A DNA stretch of 64,000 nt from UBA8437 sp963582065 (GCA_963582065.1 CAUZRQ010000002.1:137249-201248), one strand, 5' to 3'. Positions 51,794-61,209 are shown, counted from the first letter of the stretch. Numbers and translations: made by a program. Notes: generated from the sequence alone by a model not told the origin.

Positions 51794-51815
51794 ACGGGTC
51801 GTGCTCAAACGCTTC

Positions 51816-51844
51816 TTGTGACCCCGCTGTGAGGCGGTTACGAT
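51816..51844 (+). promoter_or_regulatory. Probable promoter of the DUF1559 chimera
   Basis: TTGTGA (51816-51821) and TACGAT (51839-51844) are separated by 17 bp. The start codon is about 100 nt downstream with AGGAGAGG before it. Confidence 0.45.
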
Positions 51845-51942
51845 CAAGGCTTCACCTCTGTTGCGTGGCTGCGCCGACGTGCCGGTCTGTCGCGAGGTGA
51901 TCCGAGGCCGCTGCCCGACACCCGCTCTGCAGGAGAGGTCCG

Positions 51943-54900
51943 ATGCCGGCTCCGATCGAAGTTCATTGCCCGGAATGCCAGGCCACGTTGAAGCTGAAGA
52001 ACCGGGATGCGGCGGGACGGAAGGTGCCGTGTCCGAAGTGCAAACAGCCGTTCGTGATCACGATTCCCGACGAGGACGAAGTCCTCGACGATTTCGATGA
52101 TTTTGACGAGTTCGACGAGGGGGACGACTTCGGGGATCTCGATGAAGCACCGGCGAGTTCTGCCAAGTCGCAGGCCGCAGCGCCGAAAAAGTCCGGCAAG
52201 AAGCTCTGGATCATCGTTGGCGCCGTCGTGGGCCTGGCGGTTGTCGGAGTCGGTGGCTTCTTCGGTGCCCGCCAGATGGGATGGATCGGCGGAGGCGACC
52301 AGGTTGCCCAGGGTGGCGACAGCCGGATGCCGGGTATGCCCGGTGGTGGGATGCCCGGCGGTGGAATGCAGGGGATGCCCGGTGGTGGCATGCCGGGGAT
52401 GCCCGGTGGTGCCAAGAAGGGCGGCCCGGGTGACAAGAAGGGGCGTCGAGGTGGCAAGAAGGGCGGTCGAGGTAGCAGGAAGGGCGGTCGGGGTGGCAAG
52501 AAGGGTGCTCCGGGTGCCGCGAAGGAGGCTCCGGATGCCGAGAAGGCCGCCGGACAGTCCCAGTCGACCACCCAGGCCGTGACGCCGCCCGATGCCGGTC
52601 CGAACCAGGAATTTGACACGCACTGGCTGCCGGCCGATTCGCAGGTGGTGGCCGCTTTCAACATTGGCAAGCTGTGGGCCTCCGCCGAGACACAGCAGGC
52701 CCTGAGCAACCCGACTCTTGGCCCTGAACTCAAGCAGATGCTCGAGGAGATCAAGAAGGAAACGATCCTGGGTCCCGATGACGTGGACAAGATCACCGTG
52801 GGCGTCAGCGGCGTGACGGACGTGATGAAGGTGGCTTTGTCGGCTTCGAAAGGCCAGATCGATGAGAAGGCCATCGAGAAAGCGGCCAAGGAAAAACTGA
52901 TCCCGGCCATGGTCGTTCACCTGCGTCAGCCTCTGTCGCAGGCGCACGTGGCTGCCATCGGACAGAAGATGGAGAAGCTCACCCTGGACGGCACGACCGT
53001 CTTTGCTCTCCCACAGGAAGGCGACGCACCGAGGGTGCTGGTCCACCAGGCGGACTCCAAGACGCTGGTGTTCAGCGTCGAGTCGTTCATCAAGCAGCTG
53101 ATTGCCAACGGAGACCCGTACACTCCACGACCGGACCTGGCATTTGTCGATGGGGGCCAGGACTTCGTCGTGGCGATGACGCTGCCCGAGCCGTTGGCCA
53201 TTCCGTTGCCGCCCAATTTTGCGGCCTCGCCCGACGCACAGCACCCGGCCATCAAGTCGCTGCTGGGGCTCAACGGCAAGCTCAAGGGCCTGGGGCTCGG
53301 CTTTAAGACGCTGGAAAATGGAAGTATGTCCCTGAAACTGCAGGGGCTTTCCTCCGACGAGGCGGGTGCCGCGTCGGGCAAGGTGTCGATGACCGAGGCG
53401 CTGAAACTGGGCCGGGAGCTGCTGGTTCCTCTGAAGCAGAACACCTATCTCGCCGAGCTGCTGCAGCCGGTGGAAGCGGGGCTCAACGGATCGAAGATCA
53501 TTCAGGCCGGTCCCGAGTTCGGGTTCCTGGCGGCCTTCAAGATTGCGGGCGGTGAAACCGGTGGCCTGGTGTCATTGCTGGCGCCGGCAGTTCAGCAGGC
53601 TCGCGAGGCAGCACGTGCCGCAAGTTGCCGCAACAACCTCAAGCAGATCGCCCTGGCTTTCTTCAATTACCGGGACGGCAATCCGGGGGGAACATTTCCT
53701 GCTGCGTCGATCACTTCCAAGGACGGCAAGCCGTTGCTGAGTTGGCGGGTGGCCATTCTGCCCTACATCGAGGGAAAAGCTCTCTACGATCAGTTCAAGC
53801 TCGACGAGCCCTGGGACAGTCTCCACAACAAGGCGTTGATCGGGAAGATCCCGCCGTCCTATGTCTGCCCCAGTGGTGAACTGGAAGCGGGGATGACCAC
53901 CTACCGGCTGGTTGTTTCCGGAAAGTCGGCCTACAAGGACGGCAAGCCGCTGGACAAGGCTGCCCTGGCCAGCCTGGGGCCGGCCGTGGTGCAGTTGATC
54001 GTCGACGCCGGTGATGAGCACGCGGTGGCGTGGACCGATCCCAGGCCCTTCGATTCCCCGGGCGAGTTGAGCGGGCACCATGGTGAGCGTGGAGCCAACG
54101 TGGCGTTTGCCGACGGGAGCGTTCAAGCCATCGCTGGTGGTGACGCGGTTGCCGTCCCCGTTGATCCCAACGACGACGGTTCGAAGGACCAGGCCAAGTT
54201 CCAGGGGGCGTGGACTGTCACCGCGGCCAGCGTCAACGGCAAGGCGGTGGCCAGCATGGTCAACCAGGGGTTCACCTTCCAGAACAACCGCCTGTTGCAG
54301 CAGGTTCGGGCCGGTCAGCAGCCGCTGCAGTCGACGTTCCTGATCAACATCACGGTCAATCCCCGGACATTCGACTGGTTGCAGTCGGGCAACAAGAAAC
54401 TCCTGGGACTCTACCAGTTCCGCGGGAACAGCCTGAAGTTGACCGTGGCGCTGCCGGGCCAGCCTCGTCCGAAAGCGCTGAATGCCAAGGGGGCCTCGGT
54501 GCTGCAACTGTCATTGAAACGTGGTGATGCGACCGGGACGGCTCGACGGCCGAATTCCTCCGGAAGCGCGGCAGCGACAAAGGGTGCCAAGAAGAAGAAC
54601 GCAGGCCCACCGGCGAAATCGCCGGGAGCCAACCTGCAGGGTTCTGCCAAGGAACTGTTCGAGACGGTGAACAACCGCGAACTGGTGGCGACGACTTCCC
54701 AGGGGCAGAGGATCTCGATCCAGCTGAATCCCGACGGGACCACTCGTGATGGCGAGGGCAACGAGAGTCCCACGTATACGATCAACGGGCTGGCTTTGTC
54801 GTGGGAGGCCAACGACCGGATCATCACGGTGAACTTTCAGTCGGGCCGGCCGAAGGTCGGAGATAATTGTACGGTCCAGCACAAGAAGAAGTCTGACGGG

Positions 54901-55326
54901 TCGGTCATCACCGGGTCGTTCAAGCAGCTGAAGATCGCGGAAATCAACCCGGCGAAGCCCAAGCGAAAGCCGGCATCGGCGATCGACGGCAACTGGAAGA
55001 TCGTCTCGGCGGTCGTTTCGGGCAAGCCCGCCGATTCGCTCAAGGGCCGTATGCTCTCGTTTGCCGAGGGCAAGGCGGCATTGAACGTCGCCAAGCTGGA
55101 CGCGATCGAGTACCGGTTCACTTACGGGGCCAACACCAAGGCGAAGCCGGCGGAATTCAAGGTCTACAACGGCGAACGCCTGTTGATGACGGGGATCTAC
55201 CGTTACCAGGGCAACCGTCTGTTCCTGTGCTTTGTCCGGGGTGAGAAGACCGAGCCGCCCGAGGACTTCACTGCCAAGGGGATCGGCCACCAGTTGTACG
55301 TGTTGGAACCGGTGAAGACGCCCTAG
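51943..55326 (+). CDS. Large chimeric protein: zinc ribbon + TM + internal DUF1559 + TIGR03067-like domains
   Basis: 1127 residues. A zinc-ribbon-like N-terminus has CPEC (9-12) and CPKC (30-33); an Asp-rich linker (43-66) and one membrane helix (about 87-109) follow. A Gly/Met then Lys/Arg/Gly-rich linker extends to about residue 210, and a globular region covers about 220-540. A DUF1559 core starts at LAPAVQQAREAARAASC (about 545), includes an RNNLKQIALAFFNY segment, and ends near GHHGERGANVAFADGS (about 710). Two TIGR03067-like domains (FQGAWTVTAASVNG, about 755; IDGNWKIVSAVVSG, about 1010) complete it. DUF1559 normally begins with a type IV pilin-like helix, which is missing here. Its stop codon shares CTAG with the convergent M81 gene. 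Confidence 0.75.
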   Translation: MPAPIEVHCPECQATLKLKNRDAAGRKVPCPKCKQPFVITIPDEDEVLDDFDDFDEFDEGDDFGDLDEAPASSAKSQAAAPKKSGKKLWIIVGAVVGLAVVGVGGFFGARQMGWIGGGDQVAQGGDSRMPGMPGGGMPGGGMQGMPGGGMPGMPGGAKKGGPGDKKGRRGGKKGGRGSRKGGRGGKKGAPGAAKEAPDAEKAAGQSQSTTQAVTPPDAGPNQEFDTHWLPADSQVVAAFNIGKLWASAETQQALSNPTLGPELKQMLEEIKKETILGPDDVDKITVGVSGVTDVMKVALSASKGQIDEKAIEKAAKEKLIPAMVVHLRQPLSQAHVAAIGQKMEKLTLDGTTVFALPQEGDAPRVLVHQADSKTLVFSVESFIKQLIANGDPYTPRPDLAFVDGGQDFVVAMTLPEPLAIPLPPNFAASPDAQHPAIKSLLGLNGKLKGLGLGFKTLENGSMSLKLQGLSSDEAGAASGKVSMTEALKLGRELLVPLKQNTYLAELLQPVEAGLNGSKIIQAGPEFGFLAAFKIAGGETGGLVSLLAPAVQQAREAARAASCRNNLKQIALAFFNYRDGNPGGTFPAASITSKDGKPLLSWRVAILPYIEGKALYDQFKLDEPWDSLHNKALIGKIPPSYVCPSGELEAGMTTYRLVVSGKSAYKDGKPLDKAALASLGPAVVQLIVDAGDEHAVAWTDPRPFDSPGELSGHHGERGANVAFADGSVQAIAGGDAVAVPVDPNDDGSKDQAKFQGAWTVTAASVNGKAVASMVNQGFTFQNNRLLQQVRAGQQPLQSTFLINITVNPRTFDWLQSGNKKLLGLYQFRGNSLKLTVALPGQPRPKALNAKGASVLQLSLKRGDATGTARRPNSSGSAAATKGAKKKNAGPPAKSPGANLQGSAKELFETVNNRELVATTSQGQRISIQLNPDGTTRDGEGNESPTYTINGLALSWEANDRIITVNFQSGRPKVGDNCTVQHKKKSDGSVITGSFKQLKIAEINPAKPKRKPASAIDGNWKIVSAVVSGKPADSLKGRMLSFAEGKAALNVAKLDAIEYRFTYGANTKAKPAEFKVYNGERLLMTGIYRYQGNRLFLCFVRGEKTEPPEDFTAKGIGHQLYVLEPVKTP

Positions 55327-56822
55327 AGGCGAGGCGATGCCGACTCATCCAGCGGAAACACCGGCCGGTTGACCAGTTGAAACGGCAGCCGCGAGATGTC
55401 GCTCGAGCACGGGCCGGGGGTATCGACGGTGTAGGTGTGGGCGGTGACGGGGTCCCAGCCCTGGCGGTGGGCGACGGCGGCTTTGACGTTGACGACCGAA
55501 CACTCCTCGGGGGCGATCCCCTGGCTGCGGAGCTGGGCGAGGTCGAAGGGCGGTGTCTTCAGCGAGGTCAACAGGATCCGCACGCCGCCGCAGCGGACGA
55601 CCGCGCACGGGCCCATCCGGATGTGGAGCCCGGCCCCGCTGGCCAGGTGGCTGTGAGGGTCTTCGAGCGTGAAGCGACCGTCGCTGGTCGATTCGAGCGT
55701 GACGGTCAGTTCCAGCGGTCCGTCGGTCAGCCGGCTGGTCTTGCCGCCGATCGACAGCGTGGTGGAGGCACCGATTTCGAGATCCGAGACGGCCTGGACC
55801 GACTCGGGATCGTTGATGATCGCCACCGCTCCGTCGATGTCACGCGAGATGAACTCGGCGAGTATGGTGGTGGCGTCGCCGGGGGCACCGCCGCCTATGT
55901 TGTCCGACGGTTCGACCAGCACCACCGGGGTCTCGCCGTCAGCGATGTGACGATCGACGTCGTCCAGGCACGAGGCCAGGGGCGGGTCGACGATGTTCCC
56001 CTGGTGCCGGAAGGCCACGGCGTGGTCGACCAGTTCGGCCAGCCGGGCCCGGGCGACCTCGGGGTCGCCGAACGTGGTGGCGGCGAAACTGACACCCGTA
56101 TCGAGCGTGTCGGCAAAGCTGAACCCCCCCATCACGTTGACGGCGACGATGTCGGGGTCGTCCATCTCGATCCGGCGGGCCATCGATTCCAGCGTTTTCA
56201 TCGGATCGTCGTCGGTGCCGGTCCCGGTGGGAGGCCACATCACTCCCGGTGCGGCCCAGACCGATCGAGGCCTGCGGCCACTGGTCATGATCTGCTCGAG
56301 CAGTTGTGCCGATTCGACGGCCACCTGGTGGCCGTCGGTGTGTGGGTTGAAGCGGTAGGAGACCAGGCCCTGGGTCTCTTCGATCGTTCGCCGGGAGATG
56401 TTCCCGTGGAGGTCGAGGACCCCGCAGATCGGCAGGTCGGCCAGGCTCTCGACGGCCCGGATCCGATCGATCACTTCGCCTTCGACGTCCGGGCAGTTCT
56501 CGCAGACCATCGCACCGTGGAGCACCAGGTAGATGCCGTCGAAGGGGCCGTCGGTAAAACCCGCCGAGAGCCGCTCCCAGAAGACCTCCAGCACCTCGTC
56601 GTCGACCGGTCCGCTCGGAGTGGCTCGCATGTCGACGGTCGGCGTCAGGGTCCAGCCGCACGCGTCGGCGACCGAGAGCACTCCCGCCAACGGGGATGCG
56701 TCGCCGCGGGCCGAAAGAAGTTCTTCGCCCCGGAGGATCGTCCAGTCGTCCAGCGGCGTGCGGCCGTCGAGAAAGGTGTGGGTCTCGTGGAAGAGACCGG
56801 CTAGCAGGACGTGGTGGGACAC
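55323..56822 (-). CDS. M81 family metallopeptidase (MlrC/microcystinase-like)
   Basis: 499 residues from a GTG at 56822, five bases after the plsC stop, which gives the usual MlrC length. Metal ligands are apparent in GLFHETHTF (residues 8-16) and DLHGNIS. Family-typical are the AMVCENCPDVEGE segment, YRFNPHTDGHQ and EPSDNIGGGAPGDAT. M81 enzymes are zinc hydrolases; MlrC cleaves linearised microcystin, but most family members have unknown substrates, perhaps D-amino-acid or amide compounds. Last gene of a three-gene minus-strand run (cdsA, plsC, M81). There is no signal peptide. Confidence 0.85.
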   Translation of the reverse strand: MSHHVLLAGLFHETHTFLDGRTPLDDWTILRGEELLSARGDASPLAGVLSVADACGWTLTPTVDMRATPSGPVDDEVLEVFWERLSAGFTDGPFDGIYLVLHGAMVCENCPDVEGEVIDRIRAVESLADLPICGVLDLHGNISRRTIEETQGLVSYRFNPHTDGHQVAVESAQLLEQIMTSGRRPRSVWAAPGVMWPPTGTGTDDDPMKTLESMARRIEMDDPDIVAVNVMGGFSFADTLDTGVSFAATTFGDPEVARARLAELVDHAVAFRHQGNIVDPPLASCLDDVDRHIADGETPVVLVEPSDNIGGGAPGDATTILAEFISRDIDGAVAIINDPESVQAVSDLEIGASTTLSIGGKTSRLTDGPLELTVTLESTSDGRFTLEDPHSHLASGAGLHIRMGPCAVVRCGGVRILLTSLKTPPFDLAQLRSQGIAPEECSVVNVKAAVAHRQGWDPVTAHTYTVDTPGPCSSDISRLPFQLVNRPVFPLDESASPRL

Positions 56823-56827
56823 AGGTG

Positions 56828-57583
56828 TCAGTTCCAATGGGAAGTCGGGCGGTTGGGTGATGGGGATCGGTTCTCGGCCAGGGCTTTCACGTCGGCTTCG
56901 AGCAGTCCGGAGACCTCGTCCCAGCCAGGCCGACGGTTGTCGAGGTGTTCGAAGGTGCGGGGTCGCCCGATGCGGACGATGACCTTGTGCAGTCGCGGGA
57001 TGAACGTCTCGGGCGGAAAGGCCTCGAAGGTCCCCTCGAGGTAGCAGGGAACCACGGGCACGTTGGTGCCGGCGGTCATCATGCCGATTCCCGACTTGAA
57101 CGGTCTCATCGAACCGTCCCGCGTCCGGCCACCCTCGGGGAACAGGATGTAGATGCTCGGCTCTTCGGTCAGCCGCGACCGGAGTTGCTGGATCGCGTGG
57201 GCCCCGACCTTCTTCCGCCAGACCGGCAGCGCGTTGAGCACGGTGGCCGAGAAGGCGGCCAGTGCCGGCGTGTGGAAAAAGACGTCTCCGGCGGCCAGAG
57301 GGAACAACTGGTCGCGGAGTCGCAGCGGGAGCGTGGCACCCAGGACCATGGCGTCGAGGTGGCTGGCGTGGTTGGCGACCAGTACGAACGAGGGGGACTC
57401 GGGCAGGTTTTCGCGGCCGTGCACTTCGAGCCGGTGCAGCACCGCCAGCGAAATTCGCACCACCGACCACCAGGCGAAGCGGGTCACGTTGGACAGCAGT
57501 CCGCTTTCTCGCTGGTAGCTGCGATGCCGTTCGGCTCCGGCCAGTTCCAGGTCCCGTGCGGGCGTCAGGTCCCAGTTGTCCAC
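56828..57583 (-). CDS. plsC: 1-acyl-sn-glycerol-3-phosphate acyltransferase (PlsC family)
   Basis: 251 residues from a GTG with GGAGG eight bases upstream. The acyltransferase motifs are NHASHLD (catalytic His/Asp) and FPEGGRTRDG (glycerol-3-phosphate binding). A single N-terminal hydrophobic segment near WWSVVRISLAVLHRL would hold it at the membrane. It adds the second acyl chain in phosphatidic acid synthesis. It begins 4 bp after the stop of cdsA, the enzyme using its product, so the two catalyse consecutive steps of phospholipid synthesis. Confidence 0.9.
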   Translation of the reverse strand: MDNWDLTPARDLELAGAERHRSYQRESGLLSNVTRFAWWSVVRISLAVLHRLEVHGRENLPESPSFVLVANHASHLDAMVLGATLPLRLRDQLFPLAAGDVFFHTPALAAFSATVLNALPVWRKKVGAHAIQQLRSRLTEEPSIYILFPEGGRTRDGSMRPFKSGIGMMTAGTNVPVVPCYLEGTFEAFPPETFIPRLHKVIVRIGRPRTFEHLDNRRPGWDEVSGLLEADVKALAENRSPSPNRPTSHWN

Positions 57584-57587
57584 GCCG

Positions 57588-58709
57588 CTATCCTCCCCAC
57601 GACCCGGTCAGGATCCGGAACGGGGCTTCCGACCCCAGCGGTCCGGTCTCGCCCAGCGCCAGGGACAGGTAATGGTAAACCGCCGGCGGTACCAACACCA
57701 AACCGTTGAATCGATCGAGCAGGCCCCCGTGTCCCGGGAGGGTGGCCCCGACGTCCTTGACTCCGACATCCCGCTTGATCGACGAGAGGGTCAGGTCACC
57801 GAGTTGTCCGAGCACGCTGATCAGCAGCCCCAGTCCGATCAGCCATCCCGGATGTGCCACCGGGGTGCCGGAGAACAGCCAGCCACCGGCGGCGGCGACC
57901 AGCGCGGTGGTTATCACCACTGCTCCGACGGCGCCGGCCCAGGTCTTCTGAGGGCTGGTCTCGGGCAGGAACGGGCGTCGGCCGAGGGTGCGTCCGATCA
58001 CTGCGGCGATCATGTCGTTGAGTTCGACCGCGGTGATCAGCAGCAGGACCAGCGGTCGGTAGTCGGCCCCGGTTCCGCCCAGGTGGACCACGTTGGCCAT
58101 GTTCGAAATGTAGCCCAGCGAGAACCCGAGCAGGGCGAAGCCGAGCACTCCCAGGGCCACCCGCTGGATGAATCCCCTGGGCCGGTCCGAAGGGATGCTG
58201 ACGACCACGATCAGCGCCCCCACCAGGGGGCCCAGGGCGAAGAACAACCGGTCGTCCTGCCAGTGGTCGATCGCTGCGAAGGTCACCAGCAGGATTCCCA
58301 GTGCCACAACCGCACAGATCGTCTTTTCGCGGAACAGCCCCGTCGCCCGCGCGTACTCGCGGAAACACAGCAGGCTGAGCACCATCACCGCCAGCATTGT
58401 CGGCAGGGCTCCGGCCAGCACCGGCAGGAAGATCACTCCGACCAGCCAGCACCAGCTCCGCCACCGCTGGAATGCGGCGTGGTAGACGTCGTCGCTGATC
58501 CGCCGCCTGAGCGCCAGGATGAGCGCGCCGGTGACAATCAGCCCGGCGACCACGCCGCCGACGATCGTGACGCTCAGCGGATGCGCCAAGGCCTGCTCGT
58601 ACCCGAACAGGCGTTCCCGAATGGTCGCTTCCAGGTGACCTGACTCCCGTCCCCTGCGGGGCGCATCGAGACCAACCAGTTTGAACGGTCTTTCTGTTCC
58701 GGCTTGCAC
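57588..58709 (-). CDS. cdsA: Phosphatidate cytidylyltransferase CdsA
   Basis: About 373 residues if started at the GTG at 58709. Several non-ATG starts are possible, and a TTG at 58721 is nearly as good. About nine hydrophobic helices. The C-terminal CDP-diglyceride synthase signature is present (SSIKRDVGVKD then GHGGLLDRF), but the last position is Asn where the pattern has Asp. The enzyme makes CDP-diacylglycerol from phosphatidic acid and CTP. It shares the run with plsC and is transcribed divergently from the isoaspartyl methyltransferase gene. Confidence 0.85.
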   Translation of the reverse strand: MQAGTERPFKLVGLDAPRRGRESGHLEATIRERLFGYEQALAHPLSVTIVGGVVAGLIVTGALILALRRRISDDVYHAAFQRWRSWCWLVGVIFLPVLAGALPTMLAVMVLSLLCFREYARATGLFREKTICAVVALGILLVTFAAIDHWQDDRLFFALGPLVGALIVVVSIPSDRPRGFIQRVALGVLGFALLGFSLGYISNMANVVHLGGTGADYRPLVLLLITAVELNDMIAAVIGRTLGRRPFLPETSPQKTWAGAVGAVVITTALVAAAGGWLFSGTPVAHPGWLIGLGLLISVLGQLGDLTLSSIKRDVGVKDVGATLPGHGGLLDRFNGLVLVPPAVYHYLSLALGETGPLGSEAPFRILTGSWGG

Positions 58710-58760
58710 CGGCGGCGCCAATATAACTTCCCCGCGGTGCGACAACAGCCCGGAACGGCG

Positions 58761-58789
58761 TTTTCGTCGCGTCAGGCTGAGCCTATAAT
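58761..58789 (+). promoter_or_regulatory. Probable promoter of the PCMT-ygfZ unit
   Basis: A perfect TATAAT (58784-58789) lies 60 nt before the start codon. The -35 candidate TTTTCG (58761-58766, 17-bp spacer) is weak. Confidence 0.5.
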
Positions 58790-58849
58790 CTCGCTGTTCC
58801 GGTACCGGCTCACTCAAGGCCGGGTATCCCCTCCCCTTGGCGGTTGCCG

Positions 58850-60127
58850 ATGATCGATTCGTCCCACCACTTCTCGACACGACACGTCGTGGAGTCTCTT
58901 TTGCTCGGGCTGACCGCCACGCTGCTGGCCGGGTGGCCAGCCGGTTCGGCGGTTGCCGCCGACACGCTGGCGGAGTTGAGGGAGCGGATGGTGCGGGTGA
59001 ACATCGAGGCCGAGGGGGTCAGAGACAAGCGGGTGCTGCGGGCGATGAGAACAGTGCCGCGGCACGAGTTTATATCGCTGTCGATGAGGCGGTACGCCTA
59101 CCAGGACTCCGCCCTGCCGATCGGGTATCGCCAGACGATCTCCCCGCCTTTCATCGTCGCCTACATGACCGAGACGATTGCTCCGAAGGCAACAGACCGG
59201 GTGCTCGAAATCGGCACCGGCAGCGGTTACCAGGCGGCGGTGCTTTCGGAACTGGTCCGCGAGGTGTTCACTATCGAAATCGTCGAACCGCTCGGCCGGA
59301 CGGCTCGGCGGCGGCTGCAGAAACTCAAGTACGACAACGTGCACACCCGCATTGGCGACGGCTACAAGGGCTGGGCCGAGAAGGCGCCCTTCGACAAGAT
59401 CATCGTCACCTGTTCGCCCGAGAAGGTTCCCGCCCCGCTGGTCGATCAACTCAAGGAAGGTGGCCGGTTGTTGATCCCGCTCGGCGAACGGTACCAGCAG
59501 GTGTTCTACCTGTTCGAAAAGAAGCGAGGCCGGCTGGTGCAGACGAAGTTGATCCCGGCCCTGTTTGTCCCGATGACCGGAATCAGCGAATCCCGGCGGA
59601 AGATCAAGCCGGATCCCCTGCGGCCGCGGATCATCAACGGTGGGTTCGAAGAGACCGAGAAGTCCCCGGCGTCGTTACTCTCCGACGAACCGATCGATCA
59701 GCCGTCCGGTTGGTACTACAGACGACAGGTGAAGATCTCGACCGAATCGCCGGTGGAGGGGCGTCGCTGCCTGGAACTCTCCAACCGTGATCCCGGTCGG
59801 CTTTCGCAGGTGCTGCAGGGCTTTCCCATCGACGGTCGTCGCATCGGGAAACTTGAAGTCACGCTGAGGCGTCGGGTGGTCGAGTCGAAGCCGGGCAAGC
59901 GACCCGGCGAGCGTCCGGGACTGACAGTGGTCTTTTTCGATGTCACACGTCGGCCGATCGGCGAGCGACGGGTGGGGACCTGGGTTGCGGCTGACGGGTG
60001 GATCCGGACACGACAGGTCGTCTCGGTTCCGCCGCGGGCCCGCGAGGCGATCGTGCGGATCGGGCTGGGCGGAGCCGTCGGCCACGTACTGGTCGACGAC
60101 GTGGCGATCGTGCCGGTCCGACGATGA
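58850..60127 (+). CDS. Exported protein-L-isoaspartate O-methyltransferase with C-terminal beta-sandwich
   Basis: 425 residues, about twice the usual length. A signal peptide (about 1-36, SLLLGLTATLLAG then SAVA-AD) precedes a complete PCMT domain (about 40-240): RQTISPPFIVAYM, the SAM motif EIGTGSGYQAA and IGDGYKGWAEKAPFDKIIV. The remaining 185 residues resemble a carbohydrate-binding-type beta-sandwich (IINGGFEETEKSP, then GWYYRRQVKISTES and DGWIRTRQVVSVPPRAR). Repair of isoaspartate needs S-adenosylmethionine, normally cytoplasmic, so an exported form is puzzling. It may act on a different methyl acceptor. The start ATG follows an in-frame TTG by two codons. Confidence 0.8.
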   Translation: MIDSSHHFSTRHVVESLLLGLTATLLAGWPAGSAVAADTLAELRERMVRVNIEAEGVRDKRVLRAMRTVPRHEFISLSMRRYAYQDSALPIGYRQTISPPFIVAYMTETIAPKATDRVLEIGTGSGYQAAVLSELVREVFTIEIVEPLGRTARRRLQKLKYDNVHTRIGDGYKGWAEKAPFDKIIVTCSPEKVPAPLVDQLKEGGRLLIPLGERYQQVFYLFEKKRGRLVQTKLIPALFVPMTGISESRRKIKPDPLRPRIINGGFEETEKSPASLLSDEPIDQPSGWYYRRQVKISTESPVEGRRCLELSNRDPGRLSQVLQGFPIDGRRIGKLEVTLRRRVVESKPGKRPGERPGLTVVFFDVTRRPIGERRVGTWVAADGWIRTRQVVSVPPRAREAIVRIGLGGAVGHVLVDDVAIVPVRR

Positions 60128-60168
60128 AGGTGCGGATCAGGCGTTGAGTGACACTGGGGGAGACCGTG

Positions 60169-61113
60169 GTGGTTCCGAGCGCGACGTTCTTTGATGCTTC
60201 GGCCGGCGGACGGTTGTTGCTGCGCGGTGAGGACCGGTGCAGATTCCTGCACAACTTCTGCACCAACGACATCGAGGCGCTGGCCGAGGGGGACACGTGC
60301 GAGGCGTTTGTGACCGACATGAAGGGGCACGTGCTCGGACACGTGTGGGTGTGTGCCCAGCCCGAGCGGCTGTGGTTGCACACGGTCGGCTCGTCGGTCG
60401 ATGACCTGAGAGGTCATCTCGAGAAGTACATCATCACCGAGGACGTGGTGATCGAGGATGCGACGGCGTCCACGTCGCGGGCGGTGGTCTGTGGCCCTCA
60501 GGCCGAGGCGGCAGCCACGTCGATCGTCGAGACGTTGGTCGGATCGATCGGGCTGCCGGTTGGCCGGGCTGTCGTCGACTGGATCGGCTGTGAGGACGTG
60601 GTGTTGTGGATCGAGGTGGCGGGTTCCGAGGACCTGCCGCTGGCGGCGGTGGCCGCCGGTGTGCCGGTCGGATCTCCCGAGGCCTTCGAATCGCTGCGGA
60701 TCGCAGCCCTGTTGCCGGTTGTCGGCATCGATATCACCTCCGAAAACTTCGCCCAGGAAGTCGACCGCGACCGGCAGGCGATCTCGTTCTCCAAGGGCTG
60801 CTACCTGGGACAGGAGACGATTGCACGAATCGAGTCTCGGGGGCACGTGAACCAGTTGTTGAGAGGCCTGGCGATCGATGGATCCGAGCGGCCCGAGGTG
60901 GGCGCAGTGATCCGGTCGATTGGGGGTGATCAGGGGGGGCGTGAACTGGGGCGGGTGGGGTCGGTTGCCGGGGTCGAGCACGACTCGGTCGAACCCGGTT
61001 CGGCCGTGGCTCTGGTGGTCGTCCGCCGTGAGGCGAGTCAGCCGGGAACCGATGTGGTCGTGGACACGAACGTCGGACCCACGGCGGCACGGATCGTGTC
61101 TGCGAATCGATGA
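60169..61113 (+). CDS. ygfZ: Folate-binding YgfZ/GcvT-like iron-sulfur cluster protein
   Basis: About 314 residues. GTG codons at 60148, 60166 and 60169 are all in frame; the last two fit the GGGGGAG at 60156-60162 best. The GcvT-like N-domain has LLLRGEDRCRFLHNFCTNDI. The YgfZ signature is SKGCYLGQETIARIESRGHVN-like at about residue 210, with the conserved Cys of KGCYLGQE. YgfZ helps maintain certain Fe-S enzymes with folate. It lies 41 bp after the methyltransferase gene and 97 bp before mdh. Confidence 0.87.
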   Translation: MVPSATFFDASAGGRLLLRGEDRCRFLHNFCTNDIEALAEGDTCEAFVTDMKGHVLGHVWVCAQPERLWLHTVGSSVDDLRGHLEKYIITEDVVIEDATASTSRAVVCGPQAEAAATSIVETLVGSIGLPVGRAVVDWIGCEDVVLWIEVAGSEDLPLAAVAAGVPVGSPEAFESLRIAALLPVVGIDITSENFAQEVDRDRQAISFSKGCYLGQETIARIESRGHVNQLLRGLAIDGSERPEVGAVIRSIGGDQGGRELGRVGSVAGVEHDSVEPGSAVALVVVRREASQPGTDVVVDTNVGPTAARIVSANR

Positions 61114-61209
61114 CGGTTGCTGCCGGGAATGCCAGACGCTAAAAGTCGGTGTCGTGCCGGGCTCATCCCGGGCGGACTTCCAGAACCGTGACGCAGTGAG
61201 ATTTCCCCA

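Noticed and set aside
55377..56804. A 475-residue plus-strand frame opposite the M81 peptidase.
   Set aside because: A shadow: no motifs, and the minus-strand M81 enzyme has all its metal-binding and family segments.
60841..60860. A CACGTGAA stretch as a further parS.
   Set aside because: Only the centre matches; the flanking half-site is not palindromic and the position is 50 kb from the parS cluster.
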